NCBI GenBank assembly: GCA_038496675.1
Contig: CM076656.1
Coordinates: 17,819,662 to 17,883,661 of the forward strand
Length of the DNA: 64,000 nt
Source: Rachycentron canadum
Lineage: Eukaryota > Chordata > Actinopteri > Carangiformes > Rachycentridae
Direction of reading: 5' to 3'
A program made the translations under genes and the position numbers. Positions 12,600 through 27,100 of the stretch are shown here, piece after piece. The first letter of the stretch is position 1. Each line of letters opens with the position of its first letter. The notes beneath the pieces are model-generated. The model worked only from the letters and a program-made list of their open reading frames with translations, had not been told where the DNA came from and did not search any database.

Positions 12600-15500
12600 C
12601 TGTAAGGAGAAAAACACACAGAGAGGAATATGAGCACTTTTAGCTCCCAGACTGATGACAGACACAGTCTGGTTCATCCTTCCCACCCGCAGCACTGTCA
12701 GAGTTTAGCTTTCAGCTTCCCCCTCCTCCTCCAATCTTTCACTCAGTTTACATAAAAATCATGTCATCCTGAATGAGTCCCACTGGCCTGAAATATTTGT
12801 TTGATTGAAGGGACCTCACAGAACAAACTTTAACATTGGGTCGTCCCGGTAAATGGATTAAGTGACATAAGGCGATGTTGGTAGCATCCGCTGCTGGTGA
12901 TCCAAAGCATTTTTATGAATAAATGAAACAGGATCTTCTAGTAGTGAGAGGACATGAATGGGCATTTATGACTAAGAATAGAGAGGGGGAGGGATAGAGG
13001 GCGACGAGACAGAGAGGCCACTGGCTAGTGTGTCCATCTGACGGGCTTTGATGACACAAAGGGGTTAAACCCAACCCAACATTGGGGATAAATAGGGAGT
13101 CACCTGTTTTGGTGGCATAATTGCAGCCCATGAAGGGTCACCGTTTCCAATACTGTGTATTATGGTGGGAATCTTTTCCCTGCTGAATGGGGAACCCAGG
13201 TCAGATTTCTCCATGCGTTGCTGTGATCTCCTTCATAATCATTCCTGTCAGTTGGCTCATTATGGATTTTGTCCAAAGCCCCTGAGTGATGTGAGAAGAG
13301 CTCTCTTTTCTCTGGGCCGTCTCATGAAGGAATCATCATTGTCCCTTCCCCTGAGCACGCTGGGGGAAAAACAGAGCTAACGCTAACGTGGATTGGAGAA
13401 AGCCACTGGCAGACTTTGTCATCGTTGTTGTTAATAAAGACTTCACCTAACCCCCCCCTCCTCTCTCTTTTCTATTTAAGGAATACCATTTCCTGTTTGG
13501 CTGTTGGGGAAATATTGAGAGACAATATGAGAGAACTAAATGTTTGTCCAGACACACTCTCTGGTTGACTGAGGATTGAGGGCAAGAAAAGAGGAGGGGA
13601 AAAGGGAAAGAAGTACAAAATCTACAACATAGAAATGCACTGGAAATTCCTTCTGGCTTGACCAACAGTAGTCAAAGATTTCACAACAGAAGAATCACAT
13701 TAGTGTAACATAAATGCTGTACTTTGGACCCCTCCAGTGTTTTCTTTTTTACGAGACTGGATAAAGCTTTCAACCCACATACAATATGTACATCTGATTC
13801 ACAATAGCACAGATAATGAAAAACACATTGTACCTGCACATAGTTAGTAATTCTACACCGAACAGGAAACGCTCAAAACTGAAACAGGAATTAAATGATT
13901 ATAAAACAGGAATAATAGCAACACTTTACCTGGTGTCTTGGTGAGGGCTGTCCTGCAGAAGGAGGTCAGGGTTCGGTCTGTCGCAGTGAAGGCTCTGGAG
14001 GTAAAGCCCCTCTGAATGACCCCCCGCCGGCAGTGGCAGGCTCTGCCCACATCGCATCAGTGTGCCCTCAGCGTCACCCAGCTCAGCGTCTACATCTTTT
14101 TCTGAGCAGTAGGCACCATTCACTGGAAAAAGGAGCAGGAGAGTGTGACTAAAGTGGCTATATCACAAACAAAATGGAGTTACACACACATTTACACTCT
14201 TTTCTATACAGTGACCAGTTCACACTTGATATGTGCCCATGTTAGAGTATAGCTTTAGCAAGCAGAGCCATGGCCCAGTGTCACTGAGCAAATGGCCCTC
14301 AGTGATCTACTGACAGCCTTGGAAGAATAATCAGTTTACAGTGGGATCCATGACATCAGTGACATGTTGAAATCCTATTAGATTATAAATATTCTCTCGA
14401 GGAATAATTGTTGGCTGCCACAACTGTAGTATCCAGTGATATATGGAGAGCTTTTTGGCAAAGTTTGATTGGTGACAGTAAGAATAACGCTGGAGAGATT
14501 TATTACCAAATATGATTGCTGGGGCAGTTTAGGAAAAAAAATGTATTTGTATTGGAAAAAACAAACTAAGTAAAATAAATGTCAGGACGATCCAGCCAGT
14601 GAAAGTGTAACCGTTTTATTAATCAGGAAATTAAATCACATACTGTCCGTTTATGTTTAAAGGCAGTTGCTCCAATTCTATGTAATCAATCCCTTTGGTA
14701 AAATAGTGATATCATTGATTTAATCAATCAATTTAATTTATTCAACTGGTAAATTATTAATCAATGGAGGAAAATTTGCAGTTGGAGTGTGGAGCATTCT
14801 TGACAATGTTTTACCTCTGGTTGGATGTTCATACATGTACTCTAATACAAAAAGATTAACTGTGGTGGAGCAAATTTTTCTTGGTTAGCATTTTTTTATT
14901 TTTGTATAAACGATGATGTGTTTTAATCATTATGTAAGCTTGTACTTGTTTTCAAAAGTTTTAGTGTTTATCATTCCAATTTGGATATTTGATTAGAAAT
15001 ACAGGCTTTATGAATGTGACCAAAAACAGTAAAAATAGAAAGGAGACAGATGAAAGACATAGACAGCAGGGATCGGTGTATGAAGAAATATTTGTGAAGG
15101 GAAAACCGATATCCCCACACACACGTGTGTAGGCCCCCCCCCCCCTCCAAACTTTCCTAACTCAATTTCTCAAATTCAATTTTCTCCTAATGATGTTATT
15201 GACAATGTTATCACACACCATGAGCTATTATTAATAAACTCACCCAAACACCATGTATGTGAGGGAGAACACAGAAAGGTACAGGCGGAGAGAGAAATAG
15301 TCAGGGGAACATTCAGCAGATATAAGGATTTGGGCAACAGATGAAAAAGCAAAGAAAAAAAATAACAAAGGAGGGACAAAGATATTACAACATGAGTAAC
15401 AGATGGAGAGGGAGGGTAAACAGGACAAGCAGTGAAGGGAGGAAGTGTTTTGGAATATAGGAAAAAGGTTACAAGAATGAACAAAAGACAAGAGAAAACA

Positions 15501-18500
15501 AGGGAACTTTGTGAGCCATGTTATCCTCAGTTTGAGGAACATCTATTCACAGATCCCTCCTACAGCTGATGTATCCTCAGTCTCCTCTGCGTGTGTCGTG
15601 TTGTGGTTCACGGCGGAAACACAAAGTAGAGAAAAGGCAAAGCGAGCAACGCAAACAGACCAGTATCGCCAGGGGACCTGGAGGAACAACGCTGGTTTTA
15701 CTCAAAGCTGTTAACAGAAGGCAAGATTTTATTCAACTCTGGGCTGTGTTCAAGCAGTACAAGCTGTTGTGTTTATCAAATTCTGGATTGGTCTGTTTTT
15801 TTTAATTGTTTGTTTGTTTATTTCATTCCCTTTTTCATAATTCACTGGCTGAGCATCTCCACTAATTAGCCTTTACAACTGAGCCTTTACAACTGAGTTT
15901 CTGTATGAAGGTTTCAAGACCCTGATGTGAAGCCAAGTGTTTCCCTGCCTTAAGTCAAGAGTAATTCAATCATGATGGCCAGAAGTGACATGAAGATGAC
16001 TTTACGTCATCAAAGATCTCTTAATAAGGCTTTGACTGCCCAAGTGCATGCACACAAAAGCACAAACAACCAAATAAAAACATTGTCATCATAAAGCACA
16101 GGGTGGACTGGCAGTCGGTCAATAAAGCCTTGAATGAATGCACATGCTCTCTCGCACACACATATCAGTCACCACCGTATCAAACACAGACTCACATCGA
16201 GCTTTTTGCTCTTTCACAGCATGGACTGTAGGACAGAGCGGGTCTTTGCCAGGAAAAGTTCACCATGTAAATAAATCAAACACAGGGAGAAGACAGGGAT
16301 GACCCCCACACTCTGATTACCTGTCTGCACAATCTAACTGAAACAGGCAAATAAAGCAACCATTGTTTTTCAGAGTGATTTATTTATTTTTTTTTTTTTT
16401 TAAATATCCACTTAAATGTGTCTTCACTTCATTTCATTTGCAATCACTGAACAGGGTTTACACCAGACTTGGTTTTACAGAACATTACATCTGGTATTAG
16501 GGCTTGCAATCATACAACACTTATTTTTTTTAACTGTTGTCAAAAATGAGTCCAAAGAACCAATTAAAAAGCTGTCAGCTACCAAAAACTGGCAGGAAAT
16601 ACCTTGGGCCGGATGTATGAAGAATGTGCACACACAAAAACCTTGCGTATTTTCTGCACATGAATCAGTATTTACACAAAATGTGTGGTGAGACTCACGC
16701 ACGTCACATATTGTTTTGACCACCGCGTACATTACTTTTTTTAGTTAGATACAGAGACGTGAGAATGCAAAATAAAGACACTGAATTCAACACAAAACTA
16801 CCAAATTCATGATTATTTTTTTAAATATAGTTTTTGCTGTATACACTGCAAAAATTATATGACAATTCATAAATTGAAAGTGCTCAGTGTTTCGTTACGT
16901 AATATTTACTAATTATAATACAATATACAAAACAATTTTCAGACTACTTTATGAAGTTCTTTGGCAGATGTGAGTGTTTAAACAACATAAAAATCAAAAA
17001 TAAATAAGCATTAGTAAAAATATGATCATGAGTAGAGGGAGGGTTAACTGACTGCCCTGCTCTTTAGTTTAAAGCTACACCACGAAAGACTTGATATAGC
17101 AACAGATGAAGGCAACATGGACATATTATTAACTTTCAGATTGATATGGGAAATTGTTACCCAATACATTTGACTATTTAGACATCCAGCAGACACGTAG
17201 CATCAGCTACATCATTAGCTTAAATCTTTTGGAGTAAGTCCCATGTTTATTCCTTTTTTAGCTCCTTGATTGCTTCACTTCGTCACAAGCTAGCTGCTAA
17301 CTTTGTATGTCTCCAGTTTGAAGTTGGATATGTACTGTACAGTTAATTGTTGGAGCTTTTTTTCTGCTTTCTGTCAAAAATATTCCATATAACTGAGACT
17401 AACTATCACCCACAAGCAACTCCTGTCACATACAAGTCATCCTGTGATCTACTGTTAACATAAAATATAAACAGAACAGATAAAATAGCTCTCGCGGCCG
17501 TTTGGAGCCACCAATGCGAAACAACCTACAGCAGCTTTAAATGTCCATTTGTTTGGAAGATGTTTTTATTCTTTCAGGGGAAGTTACGAATACATCTGGA
17601 TTTTCAACCTCCTGCCAGCATCTGACTTTCACATGTGTTTTAACTGCATCTAGGAGTTCGCGTGACAAATTGTGGCAGAATCATCAGCTAGTCAGGAGAC
17701 CGACTATGAGTGTCACTGAAACCCTTCTTGCGTGGCTTTAATTTACTTGTTCCAATACAAACAGGTAGGAGAACTTCCAAAACAAGAGCTAAAAAAAAAA
17801 AAAAGCCCCTTGCCTCCTGCTCCTGTTTCCAACATTCATGATGTATGAACATGTTGCAAAAGCTCGAGTGGACTGAAGTGTCTCCATCAGAGACATCTTC
17901 TGAATGTCTCTAGGACGTTAAAATCAGAGTGTTAAATGAGTGTTAAAGGTCTTGATCCCCCCCTGCCACAGAAAGTTAGCACTCTGGTGATTTAGAGCTT
18001 TGCTACATCAACAGAATCAGTCATGCTCTCATTGGGGAAACAGGCTCCTCAACATATGGTGGCTTGGATGGGACCCAACAGTAAATTCAGTTTATATTGA
18101 ATGTGCCATGGTTATTCAGCGTTGAACATTTCATTGTGTGTTAAAGCCTTGTTTGATCAGGAGGTGGAAGCCAGAGAGAACATCAGGGACCGAGGTGAAA
18201 TGTAAAACATCCAGCAGCAGTGACAGGAGGTGAGGGAGAGTGTGTTTGTACGTGCACGTGGCTGTGTGTACATGTCTTTCTATGGTTGTGTGGGTGTGTT
18301 TTTGTTAGAGGACATTTTGGCCGGACCTCAAAAGCTGTTTGAGGATTAAGAATAAGTTTAGGTTTTGTTTTGGGTAAAGGTTGAGGTCAGGCATTTAGTT
18401 GTGATGAAGAGTTGATCATTCTTCCCCTGATTCTGCAGAGTTTATGGGTGGTCTGTTGAGCTGTGTGGTCATCATACTTGATGTGCATGTGTTGTTAAAA

Positions 18501-21500
18501 ATCGCTCTGTGTAAGCCTCTATGATTAGCAAATAAAAATTGAAGGTACCTGTGGAGCCTCAAGCAGCACTTCAGAGCAATATTTGTTTTTTTGTTTGTAA
18601 CATGCACAAGCACATGATGCATGCTCTGCTGATGGCAGTAAGAAGCATATCGATGTGTCTGCAAAGGCAGATAAGAAGCATAGACATGTATATAGATGGA
18701 CGAATCCTCCAAGACATCACCCACAGGTGTAGGATGAGTGGATTTGAATCTCAGAGTGGGCTGCTCTGCCGTCGCCATCTTGGCAGTGCCTTACTCCACC
18801 AAACTCCCAGCTGATTTTTGGACAAAAAGGAGGGAGACCTTGGTGCATGTCCATTTGTGTCAAGCATATGATTACCCACCTGTGACTCAAAACTATTGAA
18901 TATAAATGGGTGAGTTATATAAAAATCCAACTCCTGTACAGTTGTCATGAAAGAAGAATTAGCTATAGAGACCAAAACCAGGTGCTAAACATGTTTATTT
19001 CTACTGTTAAGTTCTAAAACAGGAGTCTGTAGTGATTGACTCACTTTTGAAGCCCAAATCAAGTGGTCATTCTTGGAACTGCAGGTTTTGGCACTTCTGT
19101 GTTGGCTTAATTTTTTAGCCCCAGAGATCGCTGCTTAGGAAGAATGCAGCTACTAGCAAATAAAGAGGCATGTAAACATGACTCAAACAAAACTCAAAAA
19201 CATCTTTTAAAAATTACCTTAGCAAGAAGAAAGAAATGCATTTTTTAACACTGAATGTAAACATAACTTTTGTTTGTTCATTAAAAAAAATACTCCACAG
19301 GGCACTTTTGACTGAGTTCAGTATTTTTGTCCAATTCTCGTGAGCACCTTAGAAGAAGCAGGGTGGGATGTTGCTGTGACACACAGTTGCAAGCATTCAG
19401 ACCCAGTTAGTAGTGATGTTGTAATGGCGTGGGATCAGGGACGCAGGGGCAGAAAGAAAGAGGTAGGACAATGCCAGAAACACCCAGGGGCAAGTGTTGT
19501 GTTCAGTACAGAGACCATGTACAGATGTGCTGGCTCATCCTCACAAAGAGCCACTGATGTCAGCATTGCCAACTAAAAACGCAGGAACAAATAAGGACTC
19601 TATTGTTAGCTGCCTCTTAAAACACCACCCTGAAAAAAAAAATTGGAAGGACAAGAAACAGCCCCTGCTGATAACATGGTGTCTAATAATACTCTGTTAC
19701 ATCCGAAGTGGTATCATCCACTCCATAACTGTCATCACATGATATCTATTGCTCCTTCTGCCTCCTCTCCTGAATAATTAAAGTAGCATGTTCCTCTCAG
19801 AGAGCACTACTGCAGGATGACGAGTTCATACATACAAGAGAAGTCAAATTAAAGGAGCAGTATGCCAGTTTGTATGCTTCATCACACATGAGTACATAAA
19901 CTAATGCTTCAAACATTGTAATTATATTGCAATTATAAAGGGATAAAGGTTGTTATTTGAGAACTTGTTTTGGGAGATGTATGATTATTTTTTTGGCTAA
20001 GGCTGTGGAGGGAAACAAGGTTCAAATCACCCTGCAGTGCGTCTGCTCTGATGTCATCCATTTGTCATGCTTCCTTCATGTCAAAATCCTTTGGGAAAAC
20101 AGCACACAAAGCCATAAAAGTCAGATGCATCATGATCGTGAGTGGAAAGTGCTTTCAAATCCCTTTTCCTGCTGATTAATGCAGCCACTGTGACCATGGA
20201 GGCTGAAAAATAAGACAATAGACAGGAACAATGAATGAACGGAGGCTCAAACATTCTGATAATTAGGGTACAACTCACTCTTCGGTGGATGGTTGCGGTC
20301 GCTTTGACGGTGATTACATTGATTGTTGAACACGCTTCACATACTGGATAAATTTTACATTGGGGGTCGTGGTCAGTTAGGGTGCGTTGTAATCGTACAC
20401 CTCAGGGGCTGATGATCAGAGTCACGTTCAAGTTCAGCAACATTGTGCCTTGGCTAAAAACTCTCCCTCAGTGACTAATAAATGACTAATAAAGCAAAGC
20501 AGACACATGTCTCCAATCTAGAAGAACTCAACCCCACTGAAACAACATGGCTATTATCCCAAGATACGCAGTTATGACTACATTACCATACAAAGCATTC
20601 CAGTCTATACAGTACTGAAAAGATCAAACCACATCATCACATAGTTGAAAGTCTATGTCGCTGTCTCCCTCTATGAATCCCTCTCCTCCTCCCTCTCTCT
20701 GGTATCATTATTTCTCCACAGACAGCACCGTTCCTCCATCTGATCAGCAGATGGTCTGGACACCATTATTAACTGTAATTGGTGGTAATCTGGGGCGATT
20801 TTTTATTTCAGTGACACTTCATTTTCTATAATTCTCGCCTCTCCCTTTTAAGTCACCTAAGCGTTGCGTTAAGTGCCAGAGTGAGACTGTGCTTGTGCCA
20901 GCGTTTAATGCGTTCAAGTCTTCAGAGACATGCAGGCCTCAATGAAAAGCAGATGTGCAGATGGATAGATGGTTTAAGGAGAGGAAAGGGGAGCGATCAG
21001 AGGTGTACTGTACTTGAAGCAGGAGGAGGCTAGTGAGGAGTGGGGGTGTCAGAGAGGGAAATGGGCTGTCAGGGGTGTGATGCAAACATCTGAACCCAAG
21101 GTACAACAACAAGCTGCCAAAACCACAAGACAGATGCCTCTGGAAATCCAATGTGACACCTCAACTGGCCCCACTTTGGCTCCATAAATCATAACATTCA
21201 GCACTTAAACAGTTAATAATGATCATTTTATTCCTGTCTGCCCCCACACCCCCACCTGCCATAGTCCACCCCCACCAGCCCTCACTCTTTGCTCTTTTTC
21301 AACATTCGACAGGTCAACACATACAAGTGTGCAACAGCAGGCTGCAGGACTTTGTAGCAGGATGCTCTAGTTGTGTGTCTTGTCCGGTGCAGATGTTGTG
21401 TATTACGGTCCAAAGCCTTTCCCGGCTTCTCTGAATCTCATAACTCATGTCTATATTTATGTCTGCGGCATAGGCCCGGAACTTATTTGTTTGCTTAGTA

Positions 21501-24080
21501 ATGGGATGTATGATTGAAAAACCTGGGGGCATAAGTAAATGAAAAATAACAATGTCTAGGGAGAAAGCTCCTCTTAAAGCAGGTGCGCAGCGAGGGAAGA
21601 AGAAGAGGAGAAAAAAAAAAAAAAACTCTATTAAATTACTGTTGGAGCACAGAAATGTCAGTGTTTTTGTAGCAGGATTACCAGTACCAGCAGACATGAG
21701 AACTTTCATGGGGATAAAATCAATTTGTTCTGGCTGATCTTAGCCACTCTCAGCCAGGTATCTTTGTTCCTCCCTTTCTCATGCTCAGCTTGGTCGCACA
21801 ATAACCCCAGATTAGCTGTTATGAAGTTGAATGCAAAGAAAAAAAATCTCAGAGTGAATAAGAGGGACTCATGGGGCTCCAGAGGCATCCAACTGCAAGC
21901 CCTGACCGTTTCTGGGCACAGCACAAGAATATCTTACATCAGCTACAACAGAGTAATAACATTAAAGAAATTATTAGTACTTAAAACTGAGAAACAGCTC
22001 CAAGCCCAGCCATCAGAGCAAATGTCTTTGTGGATGTGACTGATTGTTGGTACTAAGTGGCTACACAGTTTTAAGTCATACTAATGAAGGCGGCGGTCGG
22101 TAAATGATTAACTCCCTTGCCTTTTAGAGAAGAGGGCACATGTTGTTGTGGGAAGCAGGCGTCCTCATAATACCAGGCTCTTCAAATGGAGCAGTGCTAA
22201 CCGCAGTCATGAACACAAACAAATAGTTGGCAGTCAACAGAGTGCCGATCCCTAGCCCCACCAACCTACCCCACCCACCCCATCCCAGTGCCAGGCGAAG
22301 ACTCAAAAACCAACGATTTCACCTCATTGCTTTAAAGAGGGGGCGCTGTGAGTAAAACCCAAACACAGGAGAGAAGGCTGTGGGGTTATGTGACGCTTAC
22401 ACTTACACACAAGTCCTCTTTTTCATCTTCACACACATTACACGCATCCTAATGAGAGCCCTCTCGCACACACTAAAGGGAGATGCACTGCATGGTTGTG
22501 GTCCTGACTGATCACATCACACAACTTCCTCCCGACTGTCTCAGCCAATCATTGTCTCTGCTGATTAACATAATTAAAACTTTGCACTTGTGCATGTCAC
22601 CACCTGGTGGTAGCACCTTGTCACTGGTGGTACCTTCCAGCTCATCTTTGATGAGGAGACAGCTGTGAACATGCAAGCCACAACAATGGCAAAAGCCTAA
22701 TAACAAAAAAAGTACAGTCTGAAGAAGAACAGCATGTAACAGATCCCAGTTCAGACCAATCAGACAGACAAAAACATTTCTTTGGTTTTAAAAACAGCTC
22801 AGCTTTGTTTTTGGATGATTTCATTCAAATTCAATGTTCTTTTAATGCAATATCTTATAACACAGGTCCAACAAATGTGCTTCATAATATAATATCATAT
22901 TTTTTATTATTTAATTTGCTTTGCTTAATTTTTCCATTCAGGACATTGTTGAAGAACATTTAATCATCTCTAATATGAATGATTAAGGTGTAATTATCAT
23001 ATTTTCCCAAAAATGAATTTACATTTGCTCCATTTTCAACTGACATAACGATTAAGTCACAACACCCACAGTTCATGCAGCCTATTTTCAGGTCTAAGCA
23101 CCCAGCGCTCCCAGATCTTAATATATATAATTATCCCATAATCAGGAACTGAAGCACTTACATTTCTAAGAGCTTGAACAGCTCATGATCAATGTCGCAA
23201 GAACTGAGTAATTAGCATAAGCAGCAATAACCACATGTTGAGATCTGATCAGAAAAAGAAAGGAGCTCAGCATATAGAAACTTAATCACCAGGAAATCCA
23301 TGCCACTTTAACACTGACCTCTGAGAAGGGTTTTTAAAAAGATAACACCAGAGAAATGATTGATTATCACAAATCTTCTACCTTCAAGTCAAATTCTTTT
23401 AAAACATTTGTTGATGTAGCAAATATGTGCACAGTCGGTAAACCACTTTAAAACCACCAGTAGCCACAACTCTATCCTGACAATCACTGTCATAACAAGA
23501 TTTTGCCCACAAATCTGTGCACTGCCAGGATTAATCACAGACAATCACAAAGTTTTACAAGGAGTCCTCAGCCAGACCACATCCTGTAATTTGACAGAAA
23601 AGCCACAATTGTAAAGCCAAAACAGTGCTCAAAGCAACAGTCGGGCCCACAAACCAACTTGATAGACCAGCAGACTGACAAGACGTGATGCACTTGCCTG
23701 GCAGACTTGACAGGGGCGTCTGGTTTAGTGACACCTTTATAGGGCTGGTGTACAACGCAGCTCCAGAGCTGGGCCAAGAGCGCTGAAACCTCGGCAAGGG
23801 ATCCGGAGGTACTTCAAAGTCAGACAAGAGGCTGCTCTGTTTGGGGAGGCGGCAGTAAATACTGGCAGAGTGATGTAGCCAAAGTTTTGGGACTGACGAG
23901 CTCTCGCAGCACCACACCCTCCGAGAAAGTGTTAAGGTGAGACTGGGACACTTCTCAACTGAATCAAGTTATTTCCTGCAATAACTGCACATAAGTAGTG
24001 TTACGACGTCCTCAAAAACTTTTTAAATCAGTGTTAATTTGAAAGGTTTCAGTTCCTGAATCTGAGTCTGTAAATGCTAC

Positions 24081-24132
<52 letters not shown>

Positions 24133-27100
24133 CACAGAATAAGCACTGTATATAAATTTCCTATTAAAAATAAACATGGCAATTTAGTGCAGAAGCCATG
24201 TTTTGTCCGTGTGCCCACTCAAGTCATATCAAAACACAGCAGAGATCCCTCTGAAACTGCAGTGAAATCAGACCCGTTTGTCAAGCATCGCTATGACCCA
24301 CTATTTGTCAAAATGACTATAATAGCATAATAAATCTGCTCTGTTAAGAACAGCTAGGTTAGGAAAATAACTTCTGTCAAACAGTGGTCATTTGTAATGA
24401 TGGCTTTATCATGTTGAATTTTATGTCATGTGAAATAGCAATAAAAGACAGACACACGATAGTTACCTTTTTAAAATGTAAATGCATCTGAGTCTGAGCG
24501 ATATTTCCTCTCATTGCCTACTTTAGTTTATAAAGAGTAGTGTCTTCATATCATGAATCCAAAAATGTTGTTAAACGTTCCTCAGTATTAGGAACTGAAA
24601 CATTGCACAGTGTAAAAGTTAAAAACTGCAAATATGTTATGTTTGTCAATACACACATATTTTTATAAAAAATATTTTTAAAAAATGGATTATTTCGATT
24701 CCATTTATAATGCACAAAAAATTATGTATGTTAAGACTATTGGTGTTGGTTATTGCGCACGTGTGCTTTGTCTGATATTTCAAGTTTCTAGAGGCGCAGA
24801 AAAACATAAACACACTTTAAGGAAGTGGCCAGCTAGGTTTAATACAGAATAACATTTATTTGTAACATATGATAACAGTTACAGCGGTTTTGGATCCAAA
24901 GAATTGGCTGGCACAGCACAGCTGTAAATGCTAATGCTAACATGGCGATCCATTCACAGTGACTACGCTAACATTAACTAACTAGCTTTGCAGACATAAT
25001 GTTTATGTTCTTAGTTTAGTGTGTTAGCATGGTGACCTTTGCTAATTTAGCACGAAACACAAAGCTGATGGGAATGTAATTATCCAAACTTTTGAGGTTT
25101 AAGGTAAAAAAAAACATATTGTATTGGACCAATTAACTTTTTGACATTGTGGCTTTAAATGAAGCTATGGGATCATCGAACTCATCACAGTTGATCCTGA
25201 GGGGCACATGAATGTGTGCACCAAATTTCTTAATCTTAAATGTGTTGAGGCAATTCTCTCAAATGCAAAGAGTCTCAGGAGCTGCAACAGTCACTGAGAA
25301 CAATTTCCTCATACTTAATCTCACATATGAAAGCATATCTGCCTGCTAGATACTATGCTGTCTTGCTGTAGCTCCCATCAACAAGACTGTGTTAGCCCAG
25401 CTCATCTCTGTGCCAGTGATCATTTTTGCTCAGATAAACCACTCACAGAACTCCTTCAGACCTCTTCAGCCAGCACCCAATATTTACAAGCAAGCCCAAA
25501 TCTGTGAGAGAATTCGATTGAATACAGATGGCAGGAAATTCCTTGGAAATGACAGTGGCCAATTTCAACCACAGAACATAAGAGTGTAGCAGATGCATCA
25601 AAGCCCATCTGACAGATACTCTCTCGTCTTCTCGCCCAACACCGCCTCCTGCCATCGATTACAGTTTGGACAAGAGTGGAGATTTACATAACTTCTGTAT
25701 AACAAGTGATCAATTTGCAGCAATTACTGTATATTTTTAATGGTTTGGAGGCAGCAGTGGGGGAGAAATAAATGAATAGTTAGGAAAACGTCTGGAGCAA
25801 AATTCCCTTGATGGTCGGTGGTCTGACTGAGAGGTTGAGCTTAAGTGTTTAATTAGATCACATTTGAATGGAACAACATTTGAAAATGATTATTTTGTTA
25901 CCTACACAGAGAGCACATAACCTTCTGTTATTCTCAGAGGGGATGCTAGTTGTTTAAAACAAGGGCCAAACCAGATGTTTTGGGAACTAAAAGAGGAATC
26001 CAATTTCACTTCCTATTTCTTGGTTACTTTTTGTTGTTTTAGTGGAGGAAGAATAAAGGAATGCTACGTGAAAAGGATCCGTTCAAAGCATGCATAGTAA
26101 TTGCTTTGGCTATTGAAGTTTCCGCTTGAAGTTCAGGCCAGTGTTTCTCCACAGTAAATATTAGCTATTCAGGATGGTTTGGGCTTAACTCACCTCCAAC
26201 ATGCAACCCTATGAGGAAAATGACTTTTTCAAAAGCCTATAACTTGCTTTGACAATAGTGGCACAGAACAGAGGCTTTTATTTTGATTAGTTTATTTGTG
26301 TTGTTTCATGTCACCAGTTTCTAGGTCTTTACATTTCAGGGTACAAAGTACATGGATCTGCCTTTTGTGTCCAAAGCACGGGCCACACGACACAAGTGCC
26401 CGGCTGTGTGGCAAAGTGAGCATGTGGTGATGCAGTGTAAACAAATGTATGGTTTGTCAATCCATGAAGTGAAGAGGTGGTTATTGTATTTCAAGATGTT
26501 TATAATTGTATTTTAGAATACAATTATAAACATCTTGAAATGAGGACGATCATTTGGCCGCTTTAAAAAATAGCTACACTTGATTTAATGGCAAAAGATA
26601 AATGTGATTTATTCAATAATGAAAAACAATATTTTTTTGACTGTGTGCAGCATTTTGCAGCTGTGGAAACCTCTGCATCAATAAATATTCTGTAACTGAT
26701 TCAAACCAACAGTGACAAAGTGTGCTGAAGATGAGCTAGTGCACAGCAGTAAAGATCTGCAACCAAAGGGCATTAACGCAGCTGAAAAAGTGATGATAAT
26801 CAGGGCCGGAGAGGGACCTCCTTTTTTACTCTGGGGGCACCACATGATTCTAGGGTTTTCATAAATATACAGAATAAATAAGAAAGGGCCCCAGGTTTTC
26901 CACTGAGCAAACCTGTGTTGAGTTTCAAACCACACATACCTAAGGAAGTCAGCAATACCGTTTCTTTATTGTGTAGGGAGTCCTCATTAGCCAAAGGCTT
27001 TGACACTCCTTCACACACACACACACACACATACACACACATAGAGACAGGAACACAATCTCCAGGTAATTTGAGATGGACAGACCACCAGACATTATAT

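Noticed and set aside
16600..16720. Segment with ggccggatgtatga and cacacaaaaaccttgcgtat resembling a fish dispersed repeat
   Set aside because: Too short and uncertain to call; needs a repeat library.
18740..18810. tRNA-derived SINE suggested by gattcaaatcc and an aagatggcg block on the minus strand
   Set aside because: No A-box at the right distance and no cloverleaf could be drawn.
20000..20040. tRNA B-box-like ggttcaaatc
   Set aside because: No acceptor stem or A-box around it.
22337..22350. CTCF-like gagggggcgctgt
   Set aside because: The 5' half of the core (CCASYAG) is missing.
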